Origin: Diphasiastrum complanatum
Lineage: Eukaryota > Streptophyta > Lycopodiopsida > Lycopodiales > Lycopodiaceae
Assembly (NCBI GenBank): GCA_029204225.1
Contig: CM055113.1
Location: forward strand, 16,435,745 to 16,499,744
Direction: 5' to 3'
Length of the DNA: 64,000 nt
Shown here piece by piece: positions 11,380-24,200 of the stretch. Every line of letters starts with the position of its first letter. Position 1 is the stretch's first letter. A program made the position numbers and the translations under genes. The notes below the pieces were generated by a model. That model saw nothing but the letters and a program-made list of their open reading frames with translations, was not told where the DNA came from and did not search any database.

Positions 11380-12303
11380 CTATAAGGCATATAGGACTCG
11401 AAGCAACCGATATGGCTGGTCATATGTTGTGTGGCTCCAGAATCCAAAAACCAAGAGCTGTCGTTGGATGCTTCTTGATGGTTTGTCATGAAGACATCGT
11501 GATCCGATTCTTGAATAGGCTGTGGAGCCTTTGCAGTTGCATTTGCCACTTGATTCTACTATTCCTTGGTATTGTTCTTGGCTTGTAGTATTCAACAATC
11601 TTGGATCTCGTGGTTGGACCGCTTGTAGTATTTGCAGAACAACTTCTTCTTTGTCAGCTAATTCGACTACTCTTGATGTTGTGTCAGCTTTTGATCTTTT
11701 TTCGATGACTTCATATCTTTCTTCTTCTGCTTTGTCAAGCCTCTGTTGGTGTATAAGGCGTAAAAGTCGACAGTCAAGGAATTGGAGGCTTCGTTCCTTC
11801 GAGTGTCTTCTTGCAACAGCATTATGATGACTCTTGAAAGAGTCGTTCAAGGTGTGTCTATCATCATCACCCAGCTATCATGTGAGCTTAGCAAGCTTGA
11901 TAGCAGTGTCATTATTGCGTCTTGATCGTCAATAAGTGATCTGACCACGACCATCCATTTGCTTCAGCGGGTTCTTGAACTGGTTGATGTAATTATGCAG
12001 GGAATCACCATTTGTCATCTTGAGGGAGTAAAATTTCTTCCTAAAATGTAGCTTGGAAGCTATATCTCGCACTTCGTATAATGTGCTCAAGATGTCCCAG
12101 ACTTCCTTGGATGTTTGAGCCTCAGACACATGGCCGATTTGCATGTCTGATATGTTGAGGATGATCAGTGCAAAAGCTTTTCCATCCTTCAGCTTCCATC
12201 GGGAGATTGCAGCATCATCGGCTTCGGGTCTTGCCTCTGCACCTATAACAATGTCATAAAATTCCTTAGCCCTTAGCACAGTTCTAATCTTAAATTTCCA
12301 CAA
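11380..12303 (-). pseudogene. CP1 gag fragments
   Basis: The frame at 12303-11929 is the UBN2-type Copia gag N-terminus: WKFKIRTVLRAKEFYDIVIG, ISRWKLKDGKAFALIILNIS, AQTSKEVWDILSTLYE and NQFKNPLKQMDG. It leads toward the primer-binding site as expected. A later frame (11850-11380) covers the weakly conserved gag C-terminus and linker. A clear CCHC knuckle is not readable. Stops and frameshifts separate the parts. Confidence 0.75.
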
Positions 12304-12574
12304 CTAGTAATCATCAAGCTTGTCCATAATAGGACTGGTTTTTCCTTAGGAATCCATGTGGAAGATTAGTCTAAGTGATAGTAGTAACTATCAATGACTT
12401 AAGAATAAAAATCTAGTGCAAACTTACAGAACAAGAAAACAAGTATCATGTTGGTTAGTAGGATCAGGTTTTGTGGGAAGCTTATCAGGCTATAGAAATA
12501 GCTATGACTTAAAACCGCTTGAGAAATCAGATGAATTTTGATATCAAGGCTCTAAAGAATCAGAGAATAGTAAA

Positions 12575-12588
12575 CCACACTGATACCA
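12575..12588 (-). other. CP1 primer-binding site
   Basis: On the minus strand the LTR ends ...TTTCTTAGCA and is followed by TGGTATCAGTGTGG, complementary to initiator-Met tRNA. This fixes the LTR's inner edge at 12589 and the element's orientation. Confidence 0.85.
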
Positions 12589-13593
12589 TGCTAAGAAAAT
12601 GAATGACATAAGTCGGACGTGTCAGACAAATCGGATCAGGACGATCCTAATACTGCTCGAAGGCAGGGTTCGACGAATTCCCTCGATGCGTGCACTACTG
12701 ATAACTAAGTAGGTGAACATAATAATAAATTTATAGCTTAATGCGCGATAGTAGCGGAAGCAAGAGTAGACAATTAGACAAAGCAATCAAAAAGTCAGAC
12801 AGAAAGTGGATAATAGCATGCAATACTGACAAAATATGAACGTAGAACTAGACAGTAATATATTTAGACTGAATGTAACAAAATACAAGTCAGTGATGCA
12901 GGTGAGCACAAGACAATTGCGGGCGAAACCACGTGCTCACAAAGCTAACTACAAACTGTAAAAGTTATGAGCTTATTACTGACAATCCGTCTAAAGAAAG
13001 AATTGATGCATGAAAGCATCTACAATGTTTGTCCCTCTATTTCATTTTGTATGTGTAGATTATAATAATTATATACAATTTTACATTTGTACAAATGAAA
13101 AGCGTGGAGCCATTATGATGTCTATTAGAGATCGTTGGTGGTTGCTGTCATTGTCAATTTTGTTTGCACAGTACAGGAGCGAGTGTGAAATACGACATTC
13201 GGCTATGAAGAAATGGCTTCAGTCATTTTGCAAAAAATGCGAAGGTGTCGCAAAATGCCGAAGGCCTAAAAAGCCAAAGGTTTGCCTTGAGAAGACTTCG
13301 ATGTCAAGGAAGTTGCTGACGTGGAAGTCGAGGACTTCGATGTTGAGGAAGTCGAGGACTTGGATGTCGATGGAGTTTGATTTACAAGAGCTCCATTTTG
13401 AACCTTTGACGATCATCGAAGACTTCGAACAAGGAAATGCCGAACAGGTCGAAGTCAGGAAAGTTGAAGGAAGGCTATCTCGGCTTTCCGTTTATTTCTG
13501 CAGACTGTGCGACAATGCGAGTAAAGAATGCAGCAATGTGAATGGAAATAGATTAACAAGGAATTCACGAGAGAGGAGGAGATAAATCCAACA
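12589..13593 (-). repeat. CP1 5' LTR
   Basis: 1005-bp LTR with TG...CA termini, bounded by the primer-binding site on one side and the CTCTT target duplication on the other. The long open frame inside it (13010-13585, plus) is antisense LTR sequence, not a gene. Confidence 0.85.
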
Positions 13594-13598
13594 CTCTT

Positions 13599-14130
13599 CA
13601 ATTCCCAAAATGTAGACCATTCTTCAACATCTACAAGCCCACAAGAAAAAGGGTGAAGTTTTTTTCAATAGGGATAAAATGTCATACTAACCTTACCACA
13701 ATCCATGGGCCATCTAACACAACAAATTTTCACAATTGCTATCCAAAAGCCAGCATTGCCACTTAAAGTAACTAAATCTTTACATTTAAGTGTAATAGGT
13801 TAGTTCACATAGTTCTAGTACCTTAACTAGTCAACAATTGATGTAATGCTAAACAATAATAAGTAGTAAAATAAATCTCTATATTTAAGTGAGATAATAA
13901 TAGGTCAGTTCACATAGTTCTAGTACTTAACTAGTCAACAATCGATATAAGGCTAAACAATCTAAGGTGACCATTGTTTTTCTAACACTCCTCCTTAATG
14001 TTCAATTTACATTCTACCAATCCTAATAATGAGCAGAACTTTTCAAATTTACTTTATAACTAAAAAATTTGTGAGAATGTCTACTACTTGATCATAGCTC
14101 TTGTAACTTCTCTCTAACAAAATGAGATGA
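13599..14130 (-). pseudogene. Copia RNase H tail and LTR start (CP2)
   Basis: Minus strand 14130-14000 resembles the Copia RNase H terminus (HFVREKLQEL, then a decayed VVDILTNFL block). A polypurine tract (AAGGAGGAG) and TGTTAGAAAAAC, which looks like an LTR start at about 13987, follow. The LTR runs left toward 13600 and includes a ~105-bp-offset tandem duplication (about 13767-13965). Its far end is not visible. Confidence 0.5.
13767..13965. repeat. Tandem duplication, 105-bp offset
   Basis: AGTTCACATAGTTCTAGTAC, ACTAGTCAACAAT and GCTAAACAAT each occur twice at a 105-bp spacing (13802 and 13907). The copies differ at several bases. Confidence 0.8.
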
Positions 14131-17056
14131 ATTATCCATGTCTTCAAATTCAGATTATAATCCTAAATCATTTTCTGTATACTATGGCAAAAAAATAGTC
14201 TTTTCATTTTCATTTATTAAAAAAAAATTCTATTGTTGTATTTTGTCACAGCTATCGATGTCTTCTTCGATTTCAATGAAATTTCGAAAAATGCATTCTA
14301 GAAAATATGAACAATCAATATTGTTTTTGCTTATTAATTCTTCTTCATTACAATTTTTTTTTTATAAGAGATTAAAAAAGAAAGCTTCTATACGATGTGA
14401 CGGGTAATAGTCAATAAATCTTATAAGCCTAGTGCTCTTGTATAAATAATTTCCTATTTCACATATAATCAAAAGGGATGTTCATTTTGGGTTTTTCCCC
14501 TACATTATATGTTTTCTAAAATTCATAGAATGTTAAGTTCTCTAATTGTATAGGTCTGAAACTACATAGGTCAATTGGATGAAATAGCAATGTATTATTT
14601 TGAGTTTGTTGGCTTTGTTAAGATTGATGTTGTAATTAGTTTCAGCATGTTGCTATCTATGTGGCCCAATCCTATTTCTTCTATTTTTAAATTCAAATGT
14701 CTAGATGGTTCGGATTTCATAACATATTTCAAAATTTAGTATGACTGATTTGTGCTAGAAATCCTTTGCAAGTTCATTGTGCTTTTCAAAGAAAGAGTAT
14801 AGTGGGTGGTATGGTACTATATTCCTATCCTCATACTTAGGTTGATAATACATCCAATTTCTATTTTTGGGACTTACATGTGTTGGTAGTGAAGATAGTT
14901 CAAACGGAAATTCATATTTGCATGGGTTTCTTGTATTGTGTTTTAGTGTGCAATTTTTTTTTCACAATAATGGATTTGTTGTTTATGACCACGTTGTATA
15001 GTTTTTGTATCGAATTCATTAATAGGTTCTTCAAATTCTTGCTATTCTTCATTTTATTTTGTTGGACACATGCAACAATTTCATTTTTTCCAAATCCCCT
15101 TCTTGAATCCACAACATAATATGTGCAATGCTAATAAGAATATGGTGTGAATAAAAAATGTTATCTCTTCTCCATTTTGAAATTATAAACATAGATTTAC
15201 ACATACATCTTAAAATTGTTGAAATAGTGTCAAATGGATGAAAACAATCTTCTCCAAATGGTTAGTAGCTGCTATAGTCAAAGTCAATATGAATTTGTTG
15301 GCATCTTGCTTCCAAGAGGCGACAATTTTCCTTTTTAAAATTTTCGAGAGGAGATTTTTGTCTCCTTGCAATTTCGTAATATGCAGTTTGAAATTTGAAA
15401 TCTTCCAAAGAAAAATTCATTAGCATCTAGTTGACATTGTTCCACCAATTGGAAATGATTGGTCCATTATGGATGGTCTCACGACCTTTTTTATCTAGAT
15501 CATCCGTTATGGAGTCTGTTACTAAATTTTTCCATACATTTTATGTTCAAATCAAGTGGTTATAGAACAAAAACAATGCAATCACATTTATAAAGAATTA
15601 TATAAGAAAATTTAGTACATATTAAAACTAAGAAAATTATGAGGTATCATTTTGGAACGTGTTTTGGAATGTCCTGGAATGGGCAACTATGTTTCAAGTA
15701 TTCATGCGAGCGGAACATAGGAAAATATAGTGGCAATAATGCTTTTAGATTCCACATCAACTATTGAAGTCCAAACCTCTGTGAAATATTGTCAACATTT
15801 ACTTGACTACTATTGGCCATTTTAGGCATTTTAGAGGCCAAACTTGTAGATAAGGTTCACATGGTTCTCTCACACTGTGTAAAATCTGAGTACATCACTA
15901 TTTAGTGATTTCACATTCAATTGCTCACTTTTACATACAAAGAGTTCAATTTTAGAGGTACTTGAGAAATTTGGCCAAGTGGTGGCTAAATTAGGGATAA
16001 GGCTCATAGAGAGAGGAAAGAGATTCATCTTTCATGACTATAAATAGCAAGTTCAACCCTGAAAAACTTCTTTTGTCATTTCATTATGCCTTGGTCAAAT
16101 TTGGTGGAGTTCATTTCTATTCTTCTCTCTTCTCTACATTGGTGTAGTGTGAATGTTAGTTGCTCGATTTTGATGATCTTAAGGTTGATTAATATAGTAT
16201 ATTTCCAGCTATACAATAGGGCCTAGTATGCACAATTTTTTTTTATTTTGGTTGAAGTTCTTTGTCTTTTTATTGAAGGTCTTCATCAAACTAGCTTGTT
16301 TTCAAGCAAAGCAACTTCACTAATGGTGAAGATGATATTTTGTTGATATTGTTTGATGTCTTCAAGTCTCATCTCAAGTGAAAGTGACAAAGAGTCATGG
16401 TGGACATGAAAAATTCAGATTCAAAATGTCATTAATGAATCTATTGATCTTTAACTAAATTTGGGTGCACATATCTTTGCATCAACAATGTAGAAGATAT
16501 GCATCTAGCATGATAGAACATGAAAATTAATGCATAACTCATTAAGAGACCTAAGATCCAATAGCCTATTTTCCCTTTCCATACTACAACAGTATGTACA
16601 GTACCTTCACATGTGTGGAATCAAGTACAACAAGAAAATATTCATTCTACACACTCAAATTGACAATATCAAGGGGAGAAGAGATATAAGAAGACAATAA
16701 CATTGAAGATGAATGTTTTCCACAAATAGAAAGAACTATTGAATATTTTCTCCATTCTGGTAAAAATACTTATAGCAAAATAATGTCACTTGGCCCCTTG
16801 ACAAATATTTCCCTAAATTGGTAGTTTCTAGGTACTAACCAAAAAATATAGTTTTACTTGACTAGATGCAATGTATCTCCATCAACCAATAGTGATAGGT
16901 CCAAATCCGACCTTATCACTTTATCTAATTGCTAGATATAGTAATGAAATTATTTTAGACCTTATTGACATAAAAAAAGAAGTCTCTAAGCTGAAATTTT
17001 ACTTTGGCCTCCAAATTGCCAAATTAGACCAACTTAACTAGTTGACAATTTTCACA
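14131..17056. other. AT-rich intergenic; probable LTR sequence
   Basis: No gene is supported. A possible LTR starts with TGTGAAATATTGTCAAC near 15779 and holds a TATA box (CTATAAATAG, near 16040). The stretch just left of 17056 is the 3' LTR of CP3 (minus strand, start TGTGAAAATTGTC). Confidence 0.35.
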
Positions 17057-18770
17057 CTTCCTCTTCAACTAGTTTTACCACACTACTTTGATCCATCGTA
17101 AGAATGACCTCCTCTCTATGGCCTTTTAATGCTCAAAATAGAAACATTCATAATTGATATAGATAATTGTGTCCATGTTGGATGCTTCACTATTTCTTAC
17201 ATCAATTTTACATCTCAAGATGAAACTAGTACATGAAGAAAAACATACAATGTAAAGATTATGTCCCTCCATGCTTCCACCTTTATATCTTTGGAAAATA
17301 ATAGCAACCAAACAATAAATGTGAGTGATCAACAAATGCTTGCATGCCACTTTCATATTTCACTCCATTTGAATTGTATGTGTCCAAAACTTCCACTTAT
17401 GAGCCACCGTAGCCTCCTTTGACATCACATAGCTCAAACATGAAGTTAGGTAAGTAGGTGAGTTTAAAACATGTGAGTAAAGCAAATTTTGTACCTTCAA
17501 CTTGCTTACCCTTCTCATCATATGTAAGCCTTGATGTATTTTGCCTTTGCCTTGAGGATCTTCTTAGAATTTGACTTGGAGAGGCATCTCCACCATCACC
17601 ATCCAAAGAACCATCTTCATCACCATAAAAACGTTAGATCCATCAACATCAACAACATCAAGCTTATCCACAATCTCCTCTTCAAAGACAACATCTAAAG
17701 AAATGTGAACTTTCTTTGAATTAGGAATGTAAGCCCTATAAGATAAATTACTTACTTCACTATATCCAACAAAGATTCTCTTCAAGAATCCAAAAGATGA
17801 GTTGACATAGCAAGTACTACCAAAGATCTTCAAATGCTCCAAGCTTGGTCTCTTACCAAACAAAACCTCAAATGGACTGTTAGTAACATCAAATCCAAGT
17901 CTTAATTTGACCACCTATCGTAAACAAAGTTAGCACATATCAAAGCTTCTCCCCAAAAAGACTTAGGAAGATTTGCACTCACCCACATGGCTTTAGCTCT
18001 TTCACAAAGATTTCTCTTCCTCTCTTCGACTCCATATGGAACCTTTGAGTTTGAAAGCTCCCGCTTGATCCCATGTGCCACACAAACCTCTTTGAACTTT
18101 ATTGATAGGTCTCCATTTTCCAACTTCAAGCACTTGATCTTCACGTTGAATTGACTCTCCATAGCATTTTTGAACTTGAGAAAAATATCAAGGACTTCTT
18201 TCTTACTCTTTAGAAGATAGATCCAACAGTATCTACTAAAGTTATCAATGCAAGTCACATACATATTTGCTCCACCATTACTCAAAGCACTAGTACAAAA
18301 TGCACATCCAAATGTACTAAATGAAAAGACATCTTAGATTTTGAGCTACATCTAGAATAAGACAACCTATGTGACTTTGTGATTGAATAAAACTCACCAA
18401 TTTGCTTCTTTTCCTTCAAACCACCATGGTTAGAAATAACACATCCATCAAGTATGTAGAGCTCACCTTGTCTCTTGCCCTTGGCAATCAAGGTTCCATC
18501 CTTTTTTATCAAGCAAGAATCACCAAAAAATTTCACTTCAAGCCCTTTGTCAACCATTTGACATACATTAATAATATTCTCAGTAATGGAAGGTATGAAC
18601 AACACATTCTTTAATCTTGCTTTCCTATTTGTGGATGAGAGAAAAATATGAATAATACCAATGCCCTTGATAACAACTTTACCACCATTGGCCATGTTGA
18701 TGACTTTCTTCTCTCATTCATTAGTCACCAAATAAGTGTAGTACTCTTTGTGACATGCCATCAGAAGTGC
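17057..18770 (-). pseudogene. Copia protease-integrase remnant (CP3)
   Basis: Minus-strand pol pieces. 18770-18282 covers the end of protease and GAG-pre-integrase (NGGKVVIKGIG, then LKNVLFIPSITENIINVCQM). 18285-17902 is the integrase core (YVTCIDNFSRYCWIYLLKSK, a KLENGD block for the second Asp, then KAMWVSANLPKSFWGEAL). 17914-17564 is the C-terminal integrase (FEVLFGKRPSLEHLKIFGST, then IFVGYSEVSNLSYRAY). RT and RNase H are missing, although a polypurine tract (17066-17057) and LTR start (17056) follow only ~340 bp after the last coding piece. Several frameshifts are present. Confidence 0.85.
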
Positions 18771-18779
18771 ATTTTTCTC

Positions 18780-20040
18780 AAGATAAAGATGTGCTCCCAT
18801 GTAAGAAAATAGTCTCAAATGAGGCTTTGTATGTTTCTAGATTTGTAACAACAGTTCTTCATTATCTAGAAATCAGCTTATTTGTAGAAACATGTATTTC
18901 AAATGGTGCTAACTATTTGCATGTAAGCTTTCTTGAAACTATGAAATCAATGGGCTTTGAAGTGGGTGCAAGGTATTGTCATCTAACACATACCTAAAAG
19001 CTAAATTTCCAATAACTTGTTTCAATTATTGCCTTTCTTATTATCTAGCAGTTTAAGCAGAAGTACTAGGAAGATCTAGTTTATTTTGTAACCCAATACA
19101 TGTACAATAGGGTTACATGCCTTAATATGATGTCCAAGTCAATTACTTAAGTTTCTTTATTTGAAGCTTCATTAACAGTGGTCCATCATGTAATTGTGCC
19201 TATGTGAACCACGTCTTAGGTCATTTTGCAAAGTCATAGTCTTTCTTGGTTTCTATCCTAGTGAAACATTTACGCTATGTAAATCAAGGTATCACAACAA
19301 AATTTGACACCTTATTGAAAAGGTTTATTATATGAGTATATCATATATCTAAACATTGTACATTTTGATGGCTACCCTTGTTATTGTGCCTGCAACTATG
19401 AACCTTAAACTGTTTGACAAAGAGCAATAGCTACAAACCAATCTATGCTATGTCTGGCACGCATTATTAGACATTAGACCTCAACAACAGTAGCATTGTT
19501 CTAGACCCTCATCTACAACCCTAATGAAATGTTATAATATTGGAAAATGAATTTGAAATGTTGTTTCTAAATCATTGTACACCTACTCATAGGCCTTCCT
19601 ACGTCCCCACTATACTCCTGCTTATCTGCCACAACTAATAACTGCCCATGGCTTAGCTACCACAACTAATTACTGCCCATGGCAATCAATGCAACATATC
19701 TACATGCAAGCTACAAGCCATAGATTAGTTGTAATCACTCATGGAGAAGTTGGATTTGAAATTTGAACTGCCCCCAGTCACTGCCCACTAGACCCTAACA
19801 TTGCACGTGATTTCTTCACAAAAATCAACGAAAATCCATTGTTTGGCCAACAATTTGTGTCAAAGGAACCTTCTAAACCTCTCTTGCCACCAAATCCAAC
19901 TTCGGATACGGATTTAGACCAACAAACTTTTTGACAGCCTTTAATTGTGAAAAGAATGCTAGAAACAATCTTGACATTCCACAAGTTTCTACTAGGAAGA
20001 GAGCCAAGCCTCTTTCGTTGCAAAGACTCATATTTTCATA
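18780..20040. other. Unassigned stretch
   Basis: No gene is supported. A short imperfect repeat of CACAACTAATnACTGCCCATGG occurs at about 19629-19683. The frame at 18755-18997 shows no motif. Confidence 0.35.
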
Positions 20041-20290
20041 AAAATTTCCACTAGAAATTGATGCAAATCCACTTGATAACTAGCGATTTTCTACGGCAAA
20101 TTTATTTTGACTACTATCTCTGCCTTAGTTGGCTTCTCACAACCTTAACAAACTGCCAAAAACAAAATTTCCACTAGAAATTGGTGCGAATCTACTTGAT
20201 AGCCAACGATTTCCTACGAAAAATTTGTTTTGACTACTATTTCTGCCTCAATTGGTGTCTCACAACCTTAACAAATTGGCATACAAAAAA
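20041..20290. repeat. Tandem duplication, 123-bp offset
   Basis: AAAATTTCCACTAGAAATTG begins at 20041 and again at 20164. TTTTGACTACTAT and GTCTCACAACCTTAACAAA-type blocks are also repeated at the same offset, with moderate divergence. Confidence 0.85.
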
Positions 20291-20902
20291 TTACCAAACT
20301 TTTATCTAAACTCATGTCAAGCCAAAATGATGCAAGAATTAATCCAATTTATTGTAATAGATTAGTTAATATGTTGGTTAACCATATTCTTAGAAGTAAA
20401 CAAAATGTAATCCACTAATCTCTTTATGGGAGGAGGGCCTAGGCGGAAGGCCCTTCCCATGGTGTGCCTTTTGCGGCGTGAAAACTTTTTTGACTTTTAT
20501 TTTTTTTCTTTTTGTTGCCGTAAATTTTTTTTAACATGCACCTTATGCACAAAAGGTCATGTAATTTTTTTTGTACATGCACTTTTCGCCTCTCGGAAGG
20601 TGCATGTAAATTTTTTTGGAATGCATAAATTCTATTCTATGAGGCACCTCCTTTTTTTTCATGAAAAATAAAAAAAATGATTTTACGTCAGGCAATATGT
20701 CAAGTAACTCCTATTGTATCAATAAAAACTAGACGTGTGCGTGGATCTACCTATCGAGTTCTCAATTAAATGAGATCTACACAAGGAAAAACACCTGCTA
20801 CTCATTGGTTTAGCATTCCGAAAACACGTTGAGATCTAGATATAGGTTTTAAACCAGGTTCTAGATTAGTGGATGCTGCCAAAAATAATGGTAGTGTTGT
20901 CC

Positions 20903-20975
20903 ATCGCAGTGGGGTGTACTGGTAAAGTTGTTGACTACCACCGGAAAAGTGCAAGCTCGAATCCCCACCATGACC
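20903..20975 (+). repeat. tRNA-derived SINE-like head (A and B boxes)
   Basis: GGGGTGTACTGGTAAAG (about 20911-20927) fits a pol III A box. AGCTCGAATCC (20954-20964) fits a B box, at normal tRNA-like spacing. The stretch does not fold as a complete tRNA. A 3' body with duplicated TCTAAGGAGCTTACCTTCAT units follows. It lies about 320 bp upstream of the Rossmann gene's first Met. Confidence 0.55.
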
Positions 20976-20986
20976 ACTCTCTAGTG

Positions 20987-21067
20987 ACATCTAAGGAGCT
21001 TACCTTCATAAATTGCCAAGTTGTATTCTAAGGAGCTTACCTTCATAAATTGCTTAACATGTATTAC
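20987..21067. repeat. Short tandem repeat, ~39-bp unit
   Basis: CTAAGGAGCTTACCTTCATA followed by AATTGC occurs twice in tandem at about 20990 and 21029, directly downstream of the SINE-like head. It is probably the body of the same element. Confidence 0.75.
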
Positions 21068-21292
21068 GTGGGCTTAAAAGTAAAGCCTGTACAAAGAGAG
21101 CTTTGCTGTGACTACATTGAAGGAAGGGAAGAGTGATCTTCTATCTGAAGCTTTGGTCCTCAGGATTGATGCCTACAGCTGAATTAGTTTGCAACGTTGT
21201 CGCAAATTTGAAGCCGGATCAGCCTGGATAAGAGATGGCGGAATGCGTGAATGAGAAGTAAGCCAGGAGAAGGCTTTTCCTTGTAGGAGAAG

Positions 21293-24200
21293 ATGATTGT
21301 AAGCCCTTCTGCCTATGCTCCACGGAGGGAATTGTGTGTGTGCGTCGCGGCCAAGAGGATCGTCACACATGAGGGGTCACCAATAGCTTCATCATCCTGC
21401 ACTCTGCCAAGTAAAGCAAGGATGAATGATTGTCTTACAGGTCTTTACGATCAAAGAATCCAATGTTTCCAGTTCACGGCCAGAATGTCTAATGCAGCAG
21501 GAGTCATGGGTGTTCTTTCAACACCTAGGAACAGGGATGGCGATACAGATAACAAGAGGATGTTTTTGTTTGGGTTGGGATATACAGCTACCAATTTTGC
21601 TGACTGCCTTAAGAAGGACGGTTGGTAAGCCTGCATTTCCAGCCATACCATTATTTGAGGTATTTCAAATTATGCTGGATCCTTACACTGAACAACATAG
21701 AGCTCAATATAAATACAGAGTTCAAAATAAATATGTATAGTCCTGCAAACACTACAATATGTAATGCAATACTTTAGTCACGTTTGAATTCAACCTCTCT
21801 TTGTAGTTTTTGCTGAAATTTTCTTCAGAACTCTCTCTCTCTCTCCCCCCGCAATTTCTAATTCATAAACCCTGGGCGCTAAACCATGAAGCTAGTAAGC
21901 TAAGCCCCTTCTACCCTAAACCCTAGCTCACTCCACCTCTCTCTGTATCTCGCTCTCCTCATTTTCGTCCTAACTTGATGGGCTGTCCTTGTGCCTGGAC
22001 TTGCCTTTGGGTGTGTGGGCTTCTTATACTTATTTTATTTTCCACATTAGCTTCATGTAAGTTTCAATCGTTCCTATAGCCCATTGGGTTCAAGCTAGAC
22101 TTCTACCAAACTCACATTTTGGAGATGGGTGCGATAGGCCACTTGTTCATGTTTTTGTATTTGGACTTGGAACTATCACACAAGCTGAATTTGGGACAAC
22201 TTAGAGCTCTTTGTACCAACGACATGTGGAGACTGGATGATTCCTTAAGATACCTAGGAAGACGAGATGTACCAATTATGTACTATGGGAGATGTTTTTC
22301 TTGTGGAGAGATTTATTTCATAGTACCCACTCCATTATGTGGGATTCCCATTACCTCCTTTTTCTCTAGATGCCGTCCTCAAGCAGATATAGAGTTAGAA
22401 TAAGAGGATGAGGCGATCTTTCCCTGTAGACATTGAGATTGGAGACAACGTCATCAACAACAAGCAGCTTAAACAAATTCGTAAATTTTGTACATGCCCT
22501 TTCAAGTTCACACTAGTAATTAAACTAGTAATCGAGCTTGAGTACCCTTTGGAAAGCATGGGTATGCTTAGGGGGTCTGACACCATTACACGACTCTTTT
22601 ATGGGTCCACGGGTTAGCATGGCATGGATTTGCCCTGATACCGTTGTACGTGTGTCCTTGCTCAACTCATAAATCTTTTTGTGACAACATTCTGCACATG
22701 TTTATCATGCATCCTTTCACGTATTTTATTTATGATATAAAGTTACTTATGAATTTTGCCAATCCAAAAGTTGCCAAATCCCTATGGTCCCCAGCCGTAC
22801 GATCGAATTCAAGTCCGCTCTTACCTCCTTCAAACTTTGGAGCCTCCCCACTGTGAATTTCCTTGCTCCTATTCCCATTGAACTTTGGACCTTGCTTACT
22901 CACCTCACTACAAATGAAGTACAAACTTGTAAACTTGCCGCTCTGCATAAAAACTCTGCTCTAGAAACTCCTATTGCCTTTGATACCATCATACGAATGA
23001 ACAAGTTTGAACCTTCACGCTGTTCTTCCGAGCAAACCTGGGCTAGGGTCAGAGGACACTTTGAAACTGGTTTCAACCATATGCACCTCCATCAAGCCCT
23101 CATATGGAATTGGAAAAGACCCTTCTTCAAATTTCATTGTGGAGATAAATGCAAAAGTAACTCTTCTGTTATCTGGTTTGACCACGCAGTTTGCTTAATG
23201 ATGAACAATCTCAATAAATTCTTTCCTGGTGCTTCTTTGCTAAATCAAGTCAATGCCTTTTTCCTTTGGCTACACAAGCCTGCTAGAGATGTGTTAAAGC
23301 CCACCTTACTTTTCTGTTCATCCGCCAACACATGCTTGATGCCTCTATTGAGTTATGCAAGGATCCTAATACCAAGATACTTGCCAACCTAGGTGACGTG
23401 GAAAATATTCGTGAAATTGAACGTCTCCTAAAAAGCCTAGCTTTTCCACTCTACAAGACAAATACTTCCTAAACCCCAATAAAAGAAGTGGCTCTTTTAA
23501 CCTCAACAATCCTTCTTCGGTTATTTCTGGACAGGGCACGTTTAAAAGAAAGAAGTTTACTACTAAGGGAAATGATGAACAAGGCACCAACTCGAAAAGT
23601 GATCTACCAGTGAAAAAGTTAAACTTCTTCAGGGATTGACATCGATGCAGGACTTCGAGGAAAAGGAAAAGAGGAATATCATCACCAATCCAATCGGCCG
23701 ACGACAACTTAGTACTAGCAGCAACAAGGGAAAGCTTTTCTTACAATTATGCTATCGCAATAGGATTTTTGAGACTATCCATGTGAAGCAGTTTTACGCT
23801 CACATTTTGCTATAGTTATTTGGTATTGTTCACGACTCTTTTCATGATATTACATTCGGCTGGTCTTATCTTCTTGATGCCAAACATGATTGCATTCTTC
23901 TACAGGCAAGTCTCCCTTTGAGATAACCTATGGAAGGTCTCTTCCAACCCCACTTGTCAAGACTTTCGCTGCTGATGAATTTTGTGCAGAATTTCAGACT
24001 TCCTATGAACACGTGAAGAAAGCCATTTTGAAGGCTCAGGACAAGCAACAGGAGGCAGCAAACAAAAGGTGCAAAAATTTGGCTTTTGAGGAAAACCAAT
24101 GGGTTCACTATAAAAAACAATCAGGACAATATTATCTGACAAAAATAGGGTTTCTGCAGTGTTTAAAATATTCCTGGACAATCACCATCAGATCCCCCAT

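Larger units (their letters stand above)
9741..13593 (-). mobile_element. Copia element, internally deleted (CP1)
   Basis: A minus-strand Copia insertion flanked by the 5-bp direct repeat CTCTT (9736-9740 and 13594-13598). Its 5' LTR is 12589-13593 (TG...CA ends), followed by a primer-binding site (12575-12588), gag (about 12303-11380), protease/GAG-pre-integrase (about 11350-10914) and the start of integrase (10868-10674). The integrase then runs directly into a 3' LTR that lacks its first ~100 bp. RT and RNase H are absent, so it cannot move alone. Confidence 0.85.

Noticed and set aside
13010..13585. 191-residue plus-strand frame
   Set aside because: It lies entirely within the CP1 5' LTR, antisense to the element, and has a partner copy in the other LTR.
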